From: Mycolicibacterium helvum | GTDB lineage: Bacteria; Actinomycetota; Actinomycetes; Mycobacteriales; Mycobacteriaceae | NCBI RefSeq assembly: GCF_010731895.1 | Contig: NZ_AP022596.1 | Coordinates: 2,728,001 to 2,792,000 of the forward strand | DNA: 64,000 nt | Direction of reading: 5' to 3' | Translations under genes and position numbers: made by a program | The notes under the pieces: generated by a model | What the model was told of the DNA's origin: nothing | The model's database searches: none | The model's input: the letters and a program-made list of their open reading frames with translations, nothing else | In this document: piece after piece, positions 28,766-39,560 of the stretch | Position numbering within the stretch: the first letter of the stretch is position 1 | How the letters are laid out: the number at the start of each line of letters is the position of its first letter

Positions 28766-30523
28766 ATGAGCCACAGTGACAGCGGGCAGCCCCGCGGGGA
28801 CGGCAAGCATCGATCCCGGCGCAATCGCCGCCGGCCGTACGCGTGGCTGGGTGCCGGTGCCGTAACCCTGGGCCTCGGCGCCGCCCTGGCCAGCGGATCC
28901 GCGGTCGCCTACGCCGACACCGGCGCCGGCTCGGGTGCCGGTAAGACATCGTCAGCCAGTTCCGAAAGCGGCTCATCGTCCTCGACCGCCACCGGTTCGT
29001 CGACCGCGGCGAAGGCCACCGCCCATTCGGCGCGCAGCAGTGCCACCACCTCATCGGGTGGAAACGTCAGCTCGCGCAAGGCGTCGACCGCTGCGGCGAG
29101 CAACGCCCCAGCGGCCGCCGTTGTCGACACCACGGCGACCCAGACCGCGACGGCTACGGCCACGGCCGCGGAGACGTCGTCGACGGGCCATTCCGCGCGC
29201 GGGGCCGCCGCAAGCGCCGCAGCGAGCGACAGCTCGTCGACCGCCGCTGCCAATTCGACCCCGAGCAGCACCTCCTGGTTGCCGTCGACGCCGCCGGTTG
29301 TGGCGAATGTCGCGGTGAGTCTGGCCCAAGAACAGATCTCTGAAGCGCAGTCGCTGTTGCAGCAACAGACCTGGGGCAGTGGCAATATCGCCGCGGGCCT
29401 GGTGTCGATCGCCCCGCAGATCCTGCTCGCGCAGGCCGCATTGGCATTGAACACCTGGGGGGCCGCGATAACGCCGGCCCAAGAGCTCTACGCGAAGACA
29501 TCCGGCGTTCCGATCGTGCACGAGTTGGCCGGGGTGACCTTGCTGGGCGCGTTGTTGCTGCCGACGCTTGCCACCACCGCACTGAACAGCACGGGACTGA
29601 TCCTCCCGCTGGTCGGTGCCTTCGAGGGAACCGGCGCCATCACGCCGGTGCAGAACGCAGTCAGCACGGCGGCGCTCAACGGTCGGGTGTACGCCCTGGT
29701 CCCGGTGACCATGCGGTCCACCACCGAGCCGATCGTCTACATCACGGTCAACGGCGGCCCGAGCACGCCGGTGCTGGTCGACACCGGTTCGTCTGGACTG
29801 GTGCTCACCGCCGCATCGGTGGGCGATGCTGTGCCTCTTGGCGCTTCGACCGGTAGCGGTACGAGTGGTTACAGCGGCGGGCTGAGCTATAGCTACACGA
29901 CCTACACGACGACGGTGAACTTCGGGAGCGGCATCGTCTCCGGGCCGACCAGCGTCAACATCGTCGACGCCAACGACGCGGCGGCGGCCCTGGCCTTCTT
30001 CCACCAGCTTGGTGGTGCCTCCGGAGTGCTGGGGATCGGGGCGAACGCCGCCGGCCCCGGTCCTGTTGGTATTCCGACCACCGCGCTGCCCGGTGACCTC
30101 AGCCAAGGCGTATTCCTCTATCAGGGCTTGTTCTTCGGCCTCGCCGGCGTGATGGTCTTCGGCCCGAACCCGCTGCCGACCCGAACGTCGGTATCCGGCG
30201 CGCCTGACGCGTATCTCAAGGTGAAGATCAACAACGGCACGCCGACTCAAGTCGGGGCGATCATCGACTCCGGTGGCGTATACGGCACCATCCTGTCCTC
30301 GATGATCGGCGGGGGCAGCAGTGTGCCGGTCGGGACGAAGATCTCGGTGTACACCGCGGACGGGGTGTTTCTGTACTCCTACATCGTCACTTCGCAGAAC
30401 CGCCCGGAGGTGATCTCGAGCGGGTTGATCAACACCGGTTATGTGCCGTTCCAGCAAGGCCCGGTCTACATCGACTACACCACGCCCGACGGCATGGGTT
30501 CGACTAATTTTGACTACGCCTGA
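28766..30523 (+). CDS. Secreted PecA-like aspartic protease without PE domain
   Basis: The 585-residue protein starts with an Arg-rich N-terminus and an export signal ending VAYADT. A long Ala/Ser/Thr-rich linker follows (about residues 50-170). The C-terminal half has two pepsin-type motifs, VLVDTGSSGLVL (Asp339) and AIIDSGGVYGT (Asp501). This matches the catalytic domain of mycobacterial surface proteases PecA/PecB (PE_PGRS35/16), which trim secreted lipase LipY, but here no PE domain is present. The ATG at 28766 has a GGGGGAAG ribosome site. Confidence 0.8.
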   Translation: MSHSDSGQPRGDGKHRSRRNRRRPYAWLGAGAVTLGLGAALASGSAVAYADTGAGSGAGKTSSASSESGSSSSTATGSSTAAKATAHSARSSATTSSGGNVSSRKASTAAASNAPAAAVVDTTATQTATATATAAETSSTGHSARGAAASAAASDSSSTAAANSTPSSTSWLPSTPPVVANVAVSLAQEQISEAQSLLQQQTWGSGNIAAGLVSIAPQILLAQAALALNTWGAAITPAQELYAKTSGVPIVHELAGVTLLGALLLPTLATTALNSTGLILPLVGAFEGTGAITPVQNAVSTAALNGRVYALVPVTMRSTTEPIVYITVNGGPSTPVLVDTGSSGLVLTAASVGDAVPLGASTGSGTSGYSGGLSYSYTTYTTTVNFGSGIVSGPTSVNIVDANDAAAALAFFHQLGGASGVLGIGANAAGPGPVGIPTTALPGDLSQGVFLYQGLFFGLAGVMVFGPNPLPTRTSVSGAPDAYLKVKINNGTPTQVGAIIDSGGVYGTILSSMIGGGSSVPVGTKISVYTADGVFLYSYIVTSQNRPEVISSGLINTGYVPFQQGPVYIDYTTPDGMGSTNFDYA

Positions 30524-30660
30524 TTCTTTGGCGTTCAACGCGACTCGGTAACTTCAGCAAACCCATATCTGACAGTTTCGGCAATTTGCGGTCTTGCGCC
30601 GCTCGACGGGTTTACCCTCCGCAAAGGCATAGTGGCCGCTGGTCGGGGAGGTAGACAATC

Positions 30661-33135
30661 ATGGGTGCTTCACGCTTTGTGGGCCGGGTTGGCGGATTGG
30701 CGGTGGCCCTCGGTGTGGGCGCCGCACTGTTCTCAACGGGATACGGCGTCGCATGGGCCGACGCGTCGACGGGATCGTCGGCGGCAGGCGGGAATTCCTC
30801 GACGGCCAGTTCTCCAGGTGCTGGGTCCCAGAGCTCGTCCCACTCCACCGCTTTGTCGAAGCGGTCCGGGACGGCTGGATCGGGTCAGGCTGTCAGCACC
30901 GGCGGTGCCAAGACGAGTTCGAAGCACTCGAACTCAGGGTCAAGCCAGAACCAGACTGCTGCCACATCGTCGTCGGCGGATTCCAGTTCGGCTGAGGTGA
31001 CGGCAAACACCTCACCGAGTGCCAGCGCCCAGACGCTGTCGGCGACCCCGGTCGCCACGCGCCTGACCACCGCGGTGCACGATGCGTTCGATCAGTTGAC
31101 CGGTGGATTGCCGGCGGTGCCCGCGGATTCGCCACTCGCACTTGGCTTTGTGGCGCTCCAGCGCCGGGGGAGTGCGACGGCCAGTAGCGTGACGTCGGCG
31201 TTGTCCACGGCGTCGCTGACGCTCAGCAACCCCATCACCATCAACCAGTCGCTGAGCATTGTTGACGGCATCTACAACGGCAGCACCGGGGCGACGACAA
31301 CGTCGACCAACCCGCTCACCTACACCTTGATCAGTGGTCCGAGTGCTGGCGGCAAGGTCACCTTCTCGAGCTCGAACGACACCAACTATGTGCTCGGCAA
31401 TTTCAGCTACCTGCCGAATCAGTCGATCCTTGCCTCGGGCAGCGAGACGTTCAAGGTCCTGGTGGCCGAGAAGACCCAGTTCGACAAGATCGTCGAAGGG
31501 ATCCCGCTCCTGGGCGGCCTCGCTGGACAGGTGATCCTCGTCCTGCACCAGACCCCGATCCTCGGTGGCCTGCTGGCCCCTATCATCGGCTACTCGCAGG
31601 TCGTTACGTTCGCGCCGAATCCGTCGGCCGACAACCCGCTCGGCAACCCGCTGGCGTTCACGTACAAGATGCCGTCGTTCGACGGCACACTGATCAGCCT
31701 CAACTGGTTCCCGGCATCGACGGTGGGCGCCAACGGAGTTCCGGCCGGTGACGTGGCACCGACCATCCTCAACGGCCCGGGCTTGGCCACCGCCGGTCAG
31801 ACTGATCCGTACACGCCGTACGGGATCAGCGGACTCACTCCCGGTGTGCAATCGCTGCGCAACGACGGCTATAACGTCGTCACCTGGGATCCGCGCGGCG
31901 AGTTCAACTCCGGCGGCATCCTGCAGCTCGACAGCCCGGCTTTCGAGGGTCGCGATGTCACCGCGATGATCAATTGGATTGCGACGCAACCCACATCAGA
32001 TCTCAACGGGCCCAACGATCCTAAGGTCGGCATGGTCGGCGGCTCCTATGGCGGTGGCATTCAGCTGACGTCCGCGGGCACCGATTCCCGCATCGACGCC
32101 ATCGTGCCTGGCATCGCGTGGAACTCGCTGAACCAAGCGCTCTACCCCAGCGGCGCGTTCAAGACCTCCTACTCGACCTTGTTGTTACTGGATCTGGTCC
32201 TGAGCAACGCGCGCATCAACAACCAGATCTACCTGGGCGTCATCAGCGGCTTGCTGACCGGCTTCCTCAGTAACACCGCGCAAGCCGTGTTGGCTAGCAG
32301 CGGGCCCGATTTCGTGGTCGGGAACATCAGCGCGCCAACGCTCTTCCTGCAGGGCACGATCGACGTGCTGTTCACCCTGCAGCAAGCCATCCAGAACGCG
32401 GAGGCGTTGAAGCCGGGCGTGCCCGCCCAGATGATCTGGTCCTGCACCGGCCACGGGGTCTGCCTGACCCCCGACACCACCGGTACCCGCAACCTGGATG
32501 CGACCCTGAACTGGCTCGACAAGTACGTCAAGGGCAAGGTGGTGCCGGCGGCGCCGAACTTCCAGTACACCGACCAGTTCGGGAACTGGTTCTCCTCCAA
32601 CGATCTGCCGACCGCGGGCAGCGCGTTCTTCGGTTCGAATTTCACCGCCGCCAGTGGGGCATCGGGTGGAACATTGGGCATCGTTCCGATCGTCGGCGGC
32701 TCCGGCCCGGCTCCGCAGGCCTCGATTCCGTATTCGCTGGGGTTGGCGTCGAAGGCCAGCAATGCGATCAACGTCAAGCTGAATTTGACCGGGCTGGATC
32801 AGACGGTTGGGGCGCCGACGCTGACCTTCGACTACCAGGGCCTGGGGACCAGCCGCTTCGTCTACGCGCAGTTGGTGGACAACAACACCGGCCTAGTGGT
32901 GGGCAACCTCGTCACGCCGGTACCGGTGACCCTGGACGGGCGCACGCACAGCGTGACGTTCAACATGGAGAACATCGTCTACACCTCGGATGATCCGGTC
33001 ACCCCGGGTGATCTGACGCTGCAGATCACCAGTTCGGCCACGGCGTACGAGAACTTCACCGCGTTCGGTGTCATAAACATCTCCAACATCGGCCTGACAC
33101 TGCAGACGCCGGCCACCGTCACCCCGGAGCCGTAG
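30661..33135 (+). CDS. Secreted S15/CocE-like serine hydrolase
   Basis: The 824-residue protein has an export signal ending VAWADA and a Ser/Gly/Thr-rich linker to about residue 130. After a small beta-rich module comes an alpha/beta hydrolase domain with VVTWDPRGEFNSGG and the nucleophile elbow GGSYGGG (Ser462), FLQGTIDVLF near the acid position and SCTGHGVC as the likely His. A C-terminal beta-sandwich (about 690-820) resembles the X-Pro dipeptidyl-peptidase C-terminal domain. Peptide or ester substrate is unknown. The same signal-plus-linker plan as the upstream protease suggests a shared surface localisation. Confidence 0.75.
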   Translation: MGASRFVGRVGGLAVALGVGAALFSTGYGVAWADASTGSSAAGGNSSTASSPGAGSQSSSHSTALSKRSGTAGSGQAVSTGGAKTSSKHSNSGSSQNQTAATSSSADSSSAEVTANTSPSASAQTLSATPVATRLTTAVHDAFDQLTGGLPAVPADSPLALGFVALQRRGSATASSVTSALSTASLTLSNPITINQSLSIVDGIYNGSTGATTTSTNPLTYTLISGPSAGGKVTFSSSNDTNYVLGNFSYLPNQSILASGSETFKVLVAEKTQFDKIVEGIPLLGGLAGQVILVLHQTPILGGLLAPIIGYSQVVTFAPNPSADNPLGNPLAFTYKMPSFDGTLISLNWFPASTVGANGVPAGDVAPTILNGPGLATAGQTDPYTPYGISGLTPGVQSLRNDGYNVVTWDPRGEFNSGGILQLDSPAFEGRDVTAMINWIATQPTSDLNGPNDPKVGMVGGSYGGGIQLTSAGTDSRIDAIVPGIAWNSLNQALYPSGAFKTSYSTLLLLDLVLSNARINNQIYLGVISGLLTGFLSNTAQAVLASSGPDFVVGNISAPTLFLQGTIDVLFTLQQAIQNAEALKPGVPAQMIWSCTGHGVCLTPDTTGTRNLDATLNWLDKYVKGKVVPAAPNFQYTDQFGNWFSSNDLPTAGSAFFGSNFTAASGASGGTLGIVPIVGGSGPAPQASIPYSLGLASKASNAINVKLNLTGLDQTVGAPTLTFDYQGLGTSRFVYAQLVDNNTGLVVGNLVTPVPVTLDGRTHSVTFNMENIVYTSDDPVTPGDLTLQITSSATAYENFTAFGVINISNIGLTLQTPATVTPEP

Positions 33136-33152
33136 GCCACTGGCGATCCCGG

Positions 33153-33821
33153 TCAGCCGGCGCTCGATGTCAGCCGGCCGGCCGCGAACTGCGCAGCCTG
33201 GGCCACCAGCCCAGAACTGACGTACCTGCCGTGAGCGGTCAGGTCCGTCCCGTTCGAACAGATCGGGTCGCCGGTCAGGCAGACATCGACGGCCTTGGAG
33301 CCGTAGAGAACGCTTCGGGTCGGCAGCGGTCCGCCGCCGACCTTTCTCGACGGGTTACCGAAGACCACGACCGCCGCTATGTGGCCTGCGACGGCATCGG
33401 GCATCGGGGTGGGGGTGCCGAACGCGGCGCCCGCCGTGGTGGTGAGCAGGTCGATGACGTCAGCACCCTGTGAATACCCGCCGAGTACCACTCGGGTATT
33501 CGGACATGCGGCCACCAGGTTCTGGACATGCACCCACCCGTCGGTGGCACCGGTGGTGGACCCGCCGGCGAGATCCAGATTGGCCGGGTAATTGATGCCA
33601 TAGATGGCCAGGGACTTGCCTGGCAGTCGTGCACTCAACGCGTTGACCAGAGCCTGCCCGACCTGGTCGACCGGCGGAATTGTGTCGGTTCCCCGCGCGT
33701 AGACGACCTGGATATCGGCGCAGTTGTCGGCACGTGCGACCGGTGTTGGTACGGACGCCAGATGTGCAGCGGTCATGAGGAACGCAGCAGCAAAAATCCG
33801 TGCGGCGTGGCTGTTCTGCAC
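33153..33821 (-). CDS. Secreted cutinase-family (culp) esterase
   Basis: A 222-residue secreted hydrolase. The signal peptide ends VARADN; the mature start NCADIQVVYARGTDTIPP is typical. The triad is Ser117 in GGYSQGA, Asp185 in CLTGDPIC and His197 in LTAHGRYV, with the conserved cysteines. Mycobacterial culps hydrolyse esters and lipids at the cell surface. It is convergent with the S15-like gene (17 bp apart). Confidence 0.93.
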   Translation of the reverse strand: MQNSHAARIFAAAFLMTAAHLASVPTPVARADNCADIQVVYARGTDTIPPVDQVGQALVNALSARLPGKSLAIYGINYPANLDLAGGSTTGATDGWVHVQNLVAACPNTRVVLGGYSQGADVIDLLTTTAGAAFGTPTPMPDAVAGHIAAVVVFGNPSRKVGGGPLPTRSVLYGSKAVDVCLTGDPICSNGTDLTAHGRYVSSGLVAQAAQFAAGRLTSSAG

Positions 33822-33995
33822 GGGCGCATGTTGACACCGTTGGGGCGAAGACGTCCCAGGCGCGCCGACACGGACGGCAAGTCGTGGGCAAATCCACAGC
33901 GTTGCCTAGGGGCAGTTAGGGGCGCCTAAGTTGTTGGTGGGTACGGGAATTCGACTCAAGGTCGCCTTGGCTTTGGCGCCTGCATCGAGCGTCCT

Positions 33996-35066
33996 CTAAC
34001 TCGACGGCACCACGCCGCGGGCCTGGGGCAGGTTGAGGTCGTTGTAGGTCGCGATTCCCGGCGCCGCCGCGACGACAGCGGGGATGGCGTGGATCGGTGG
34101 CATCGCGGTCATGATGTGGCCGAGGACGAAGAAGTCCTCGATCGAGGTGGCGTTCTCGATGAGATCGGGCGGCGGCAGGAAGCCGACGTTCATGGTCACT
34201 GTCGGACGCCCGTCGATGGTGATCTTCCAGCCGTCACCGTCGAGTTTCCAATCCGGCTCCAGGGTCTGGCCCTTCTTCCATCGCACATTGATGTCGATGA
34301 CGGTCTTGCCGTTGACCAAGCCCTGCCAGCTGGCGTAGACACCGGCCACGTGGCCGGCCTTGATGGTCCACGACGCCATCGGCAGATCCTCGGTGGTCTG
34401 GGCGTAGTCGGACACGCAGGTGATCTCGTCCAGCTCGACGCCGAGCGAGTCGGCGACCAATTGCACGGCCTCGGCGAAGACGGCTGTGCCCTTGGCGGCC
34501 ATCGGCTGCAGTTCGGGATCGTCGATCGCCATATCGAATCCGACCGGACGCTCGGTCTCGGGGGAGTCGTACAGGGTGGTGTCCGCCGTTTCTTGGATGG
34601 TGACTTTGTCGACGCGATCGCAGGCGGTGGCGGCGACGATCGCCAGCAGTTCGGCGAAGCCGGGGCTCACACCCGAGCCGAACATCGTTGACCCGCCGCT
34701 CTTGCACGCCGCTTCGAGGCGAGCGCGGCCTTCGCCGAGGTTGTGTCCGGTGATGAACGAGGCTGAGGCGACCACGTTGACGCCGGCCGACAAGATTCGG
34801 ACCAGCTCATCGACATCGATCCACATCGGGTTGTAGACCACGCAGTCCGGCTTCAGCGCCAGCAGGGCGTCGATGTCGCTGGTCGCGGTGATTCCCAGCG
34901 GTTCAATGCCGACCAGTTCCCCGACATCGCGGCCAGACTTCGCGTCTGACCAGGCATAACAGCCCACGAGTTCGAGGGTGGGATTGGCGGCGATCGCCTG
35001 GACGGAGCTCTTGCCGACGTTGCCGGTCGTCCACTGGACGACCCGATAGGGGGAAGTGTTGTGCAC
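33996..35066 (-). CDS. NAD(P)-binding dehydrogenase, DapB/2,4-diaminopentanoate dehydrogenase-like
   Basis: The 356-residue product starts with a Rossmann motif, VVQWTTGNVGKSSVQAIAAN, then ELVGCYAWSDAKSGRDVGEL, the pattern of actinobacterial dihydrodipicolinate-reductase-like amine dehydrogenases. A later segment, FGSGVSPGFAELLAIV, is also family-typical. The true substrate is not known for the mycobacterial members; it is probably not a lysine-pathway DapB. GTG start. It stands alone between cutinase and lucA. Confidence 0.75.
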   Translation of the reverse strand: MHNTSPYRVVQWTTGNVGKSSVQAIAANPTLELVGCYAWSDAKSGRDVGELVGIEPLGITATSDIDALLALKPDCVVYNPMWIDVDELVRILSAGVNVVASASFITGHNLGEGRARLEAACKSGGSTMFGSGVSPGFAELLAIVAATACDRVDKVTIQETADTTLYDSPETERPVGFDMAIDDPELQPMAAKGTAVFAEAVQLVADSLGVELDEITCVSDYAQTTEDLPMASWTIKAGHVAGVYASWQGLVNGKTVIDINVRWKKGQTLEPDWKLDGDGWKITIDGRPTVTMNVGFLPPPDLIENATSIEDFFVLGHIMTAMPPIHAIPAVVAAAPGIATYNDLNLPQARGVVPSS

Positions 35067-35161
35067 TCGCTCAGCATAGGGCGCGCAAGCGTCACCCGAA
35101 CCAACGTTTGGGCGAAGAAGCTCGAGAGAATGGCGCTGAAACGTCGATCTCGACGCCGGGC

Positions 35162-35854
35162 CTACTCCGATTCGTCGACGGCGACGGCACCGCGATTGCG
35201 CCGACGCAGCCGGTGGTTCGTCTTTCCGGTCGGGCGCTTGTTACGCAGGCCGCCGGCAGAATCTTCAGGTCCGGCTTCGGTCGACACCTCGACCGTCTCT
35301 TCGATCGCGACGGCTTTTTCGATCGATACGGCCTCGGGCTCATTGGGCTCGCCGGCCGAATCTTCGCCGGACTCGACGGACTCGGCCGTCTTGTTGCGCT
35401 TCGCCTTCTCTTTCTTGGGCTTCGGCGCCTTGGCCGGCAGTTCGGCGGTGTGCGCCAGGTTGTAGGCCAGCAGCGCCAGGACCGCGATGGCGGCGGCCGC
35501 GCCGTAGATCCCGAACAACCATTTCCCGTCTTTGTCCAGGCTGACCCAGATCTCGGCAACCGCCGCCCCGACGATCAATACACCGGCCAGCACGTACAGG
35601 CTCATCGACCACACCCGCAACCGCAGCGCCACCTGTGGTGTTCCGAGCTCGGGCTTACGGGTGCGCAGCAGGGTGGCCAGCACCGGTAGCGCGGCCAGCG
35701 CGATCACGACACCGGTGACGATGCGCAGCACGGTGCCCAGGGTGTGGGACGTGTCGCCCATCAGCTCCCACCACCGGGGCAGGACGAACAGGAAGTACAG
35801 GGCGCCGGACAGTACCCACAACACGAGGTGCGCTGCAGTCGCGGCGGCGCGCAT
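35162..35854 (-). CDS. lucA: Membrane protein, LucA (lipid uptake coordinator) homologue
   Basis: The 230-residue protein has four predicted membrane helices in the first 135 residues (AAHLVLWVLSGALYFLFVLP; VLRIVTGVVIALAALPVLATLL; SLYVLAGVLIVGAAVAEIWV; WLFGIYGAAAAIAVLALLAYNL) and a charged C-terminal tail rich in Lys and Glu. Its position next to tRNA-Ser, the SRP RNA and the aminotransferase gene matches M. tuberculosis Rv3723, LucA, which stabilises the Mce1 and Mce4 fatty acid and cholesterol importers. ATG at 35854 with AGGAGGGG. The name rests mostly on synteny and topology. Confidence 0.65.
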   Translation of the reverse strand: MRAAATAAHLVLWVLSGALYFLFVLPRWWELMGDTSHTLGTVLRIVTGVVIALAALPVLATLLRTRKPELGTPQVALRLRVWSMSLYVLAGVLIVGAAVAEIWVSLDKDGKWLFGIYGAAAAIAVLALLAYNLAHTAELPAKAPKPKKEKAKRNKTAESVESGEDSAGEPNEPEAVSIEKAVAIEETVEVSTEAGPEDSAGGLRNKRPTGKTNHRLRRRNRGAVAVDESE

Positions 35855-35937
35855 GCCCCTCCTAGCCCAGCTCGTCTGATGGCGAAAATCCGAGGTGCGA
35901 CCAGGCGCTTTGATCCCCCGATCGCACCTCGGACAGG

Positions 35938-36026
35938 TGGCGGAGGATAGGGGATTTGAACCCCTGAGGGCTATTAACCCAACCCGCGTTCCAGGCGAGC
36001 GCCATAGGCCACTAGGCGAATCCTCC
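35938..36026 (-). tRNA. tRNA-Ser (anticodon GGA)
   Basis: The reverse strand folds as a class II tRNA: acceptor GGAGGAT pairs with ATCCTCC, then discriminator G and an encoded CCA (35938-35940). The anticodon loop CTGGAAC carries GGA, closed by CTCGC/GCGGG. A long variable arm and TTCAAAT T-loop are present. With CCA the gene is 89 nt. Confidence 0.95.
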
Positions 36027-36123
36027 GTCGGCAATGGTAACCGACTTGGGAAGTGCCTCGCCCCGGCTGCCTGACTCGGGCTGGTCTTGCGGCCTCCGCG
36101 GCGGGCCGGCACCCGGTGGGTAT

Positions 36124-36129
36124 TACACT
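36124..36129 (+). promoter_or_regulatory. -10 element of the SRP RNA promoter
   Basis: TACACT fits the mycobacterial TANNNT -10 consensus and ends 6 nt before the inferred RNA 5' end at 36136. No recognisable -35 lies 17 bp upstream. Confidence 0.5.
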
Positions 36130-36135
36130 CGCGAT

Positions 36136-37536
<1,401 letters not shown>

Positions 37537-37545
37537 CCTTCACCC

Positions 37546-39477
37546 GTGGCGCTCTACCGCAAGTATCGGCCGGCAACTTTTGCCGAGGTGGTGGGCCAGG
37601 AGCACGTCACTGAACCGCTGTCGACCGCGTTGTCGGCGCATCGGATCAACCACGCGTATCTGTTCTCCGGTCCGCGCGGCTGCGGTAAGACATCCTCCGC
37701 GCGCATCCTCGCCCGTTCGCTGAACTGCGAGCAGGGCCCGACGCCAACCCCGTGCGGGGTGTGCGGCTCGTGCGTGGCACTGGCCCCCAACGGCGGCGGC
37801 AGCGTGGACGTCACCGAACTCGACGCCGCCAGCCACGGCGGTGTGGACGACACTCGCGAACTGCGTGACCGGGCGTTCTACGCGCCCGCGCAATCGCGCT
37901 ACCGCATCTTCATCATCGATGAAGCGCACATGGTCACCAACGCCGGCTTCAACGCGCTGCTCAAGATCGTCGAGGAGCCACCCGAGCATCTGATTTTCGT
38001 GTTCGCCACCACCGAGCCGGAGAAGGTGCTGCCGACGATCCGGTCGCGGACCCACCATTACCCGTTCCGGCTGCTGGCGCCGAAGACCATGCGCGCGTTG
38101 ATCGAGAAGATCGTCGCCTCGGAGAGCGTCGAGGTCGACGATGCGGTGTATCCGCTGGTGATCCGCGCCGGTGGCGGCTCGCCCCGTGACACCTTGAGCG
38201 TCCTCGACCAGCTGCTCGCCGGTGCGGAGGGCAATCATGTCGCCTACCAGCGCGCCCTGGCGCTGCTGGGTGCCACCGATGTCGCCCTGATCGACGACGC
38301 GGTGGACGCGTTGGCCGCCGGCGACGCCGCCTCGCTGTTCGGCGCCGTGGAGTCGGTGATCGACGCCGGTCACGATCCGCGTCGGTTCGCCATCGACCTG
38401 CTCGAACGGTTCCGGGATTTGATTGTGCTGCAAGCAGTTCCGGATGCTGCCAGCCGAGGCGTCGTCGATGCGCCCGATGACATCCTGGACCGGATGCGTG
38501 ACCAGGCCACTCGCGTCGGCCCCGCGACGCTGACGCGCTACGCCGAGGTGGTGCACGCCGGCCTGGGGGAGATGCGCGGTGCGACGGCTCCACGACTGTT
38601 GCTGGAGGTGGTGTGCGCCCGGTTGTTGCTGCCGTCGGCCAGCGACACCGAGTCAGCACTGTTGCAGCGCATCGAACGCATCGAGACCCGGATGGACATC
38701 TCGATACCCGCCGGCGAGGCCGCGATGAGTTCCGGCGCGCCGGCGGCCGCGCCGGTCAAGCAATACGTACGCAAGACGCAGGCGGCACCGGCCGCTGCGC
38801 AGCCCACGCCCGAGCCGGTTGCGGCGCCCGAGCCCGTCGCTTCACCGGAGCCCGTTGCCAGGCCCGAACCCGTTGCGAGGCCCGAACCCGTTGCCCGGCC
38901 TGCCGCGGTCGTCGAGGCGCCGAAAGCGGAGCCGGTCGTTGAAGCGCCCAGGATCGCGCCGGCGCCGCCGGCGGCACCAGAGCCCCCGAAGCCGGCACCC
39001 GAGCCCGCCGCGCCACCTGCTGCTGCCGTGGGGGAGCCCGGCGCGGCGGCCGTGCGCAGCATGTGGCCGACGGTGCGGGAGAAAGTCCGTGATCGCAGTA
39101 AGCCTCTCTACGCCATGTTGGATGCCGCGATCGTTCGGGCAGTCGATGGTGACACCTTGGTGCTGGGACACCCGTCGGCGCCACTGGCCAAGCGGCTGGG
39201 TGAGCAGCGCAACGCCGACGTGATTCGTGATGCCCTCAAGGACGCGCTCGGCGTGGACTGGCGGGTGCGCTGCGAGGTTGGCGTCGGCCAGCCGGTTCAG
39301 GAGGCCGAGCCGCTGCCGCCGGAGCCCGAGCCGGACCCGGTGGATGCGCAGCGCGCCGAAGAGGACAGCATGATCGCCGAGGTTGGTCGCGACGACGCTG
39401 CGCCGCGGCGCGATCCCGAGGAAGTTGCCCTCGAGCTGTTGCAAAGCGAATTGGGCGCCCGCAAGATCGACGGCTGA
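37546..39477 (+). CDS. dnaX: DNA polymerase III subunits gamma/tau
   Basis: The 643-residue clamp-loader ATPase has Walker A SGPRGCGKTS (41-50), a zinc module (Cys61, Cys70, Cys73, Cys76), Walker B IFIIDEAHMVT and SRC-like TIRSRTHHYPFRL. Domain III is followed by a Pro/Ala/Glu-rich tail with tandem PEPVA units and then a compact C-terminal domain (about 500-600) that should bind the polymerase. GTG start 9 bp after the aminotransferase stop. No slippery A/T-rich frameshift site for a short gamma form was seen. Confidence 0.96.
   Translation: MALYRKYRPATFAEVVGQEHVTEPLSTALSAHRINHAYLFSGPRGCGKTSSARILARSLNCEQGPTPTPCGVCGSCVALAPNGGGSVDVTELDAASHGGVDDTRELRDRAFYAPAQSRYRIFIIDEAHMVTNAGFNALLKIVEEPPEHLIFVFATTEPEKVLPTIRSRTHHYPFRLLAPKTMRALIEKIVASESVEVDDAVYPLVIRAGGGSPRDTLSVLDQLLAGAEGNHVAYQRALALLGATDVALIDDAVDALAAGDAASLFGAVESVIDAGHDPRRFAIDLLERFRDLIVLQAVPDAASRGVVDAPDDILDRMRDQATRVGPATLTRYAEVVHAGLGEMRGATAPRLLLEVVCARLLLPSASDTESALLQRIERIETRMDISIPAGEAAMSSGAPAAAPVKQYVRKTQAAPAAAQPTPEPVAAPEPVASPEPVARPEPVARPEPVARPAAVVEAPKAEPVVEAPRIAPAPPAAPEPPKPAPEPAAPPAAAVGEPGAAAVRSMWPTVREKVRDRSKPLYAMLDAAIVRAVDGDTLVLGHPSAPLAKRLGEQRNADVIRDALKDALGVDWRVRCEVGVGQPVQEAEPLPPEPEPDPVDAQRAEEDSMIAEVGRDDAAPRRDPEEVALELLQSELGARKIDG
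38806..38895 (+). repeat. 18-bp tandem repeat inside dnaX (five units)
   Basis: Five consecutive 18-bp units encode x-P-E-P-V-A hexapeptides (T/A/S/R in the first position). The last two units, starting AGGCCCGAACCCGTTGC, are nearly identical, showing recent duplication. The tract lies in the flexible tau linker, so copy-number change would be tolerated and could serve as a strain-typing locus. Confidence 0.85.
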
Positions 39478-39560
39478 GGGCCCTGTGAGAGGTCTCGCCA
39501 CGCCCTGTGGCTTTCCTGTGCTGTGAAGCGCGCCTGTCCGCAGGCCCCTACCGTCGACGC

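Noticed and set aside
33916..33929. TTAGG-GGCG-CCTAA inverted repeat between cutinase and the DapB-like gene
   Set aside because: Five-bp arms are expected by chance at this GC content, and it does not fit the 19-bp IdeR consensus.
38806..38895. Regular short repeats considered as a CRISPR array
   Set aside because: The units are contiguous, in frame, 18 bp, without spacers, and encode a repeated peptide in DnaX. No cas genes are in the window.
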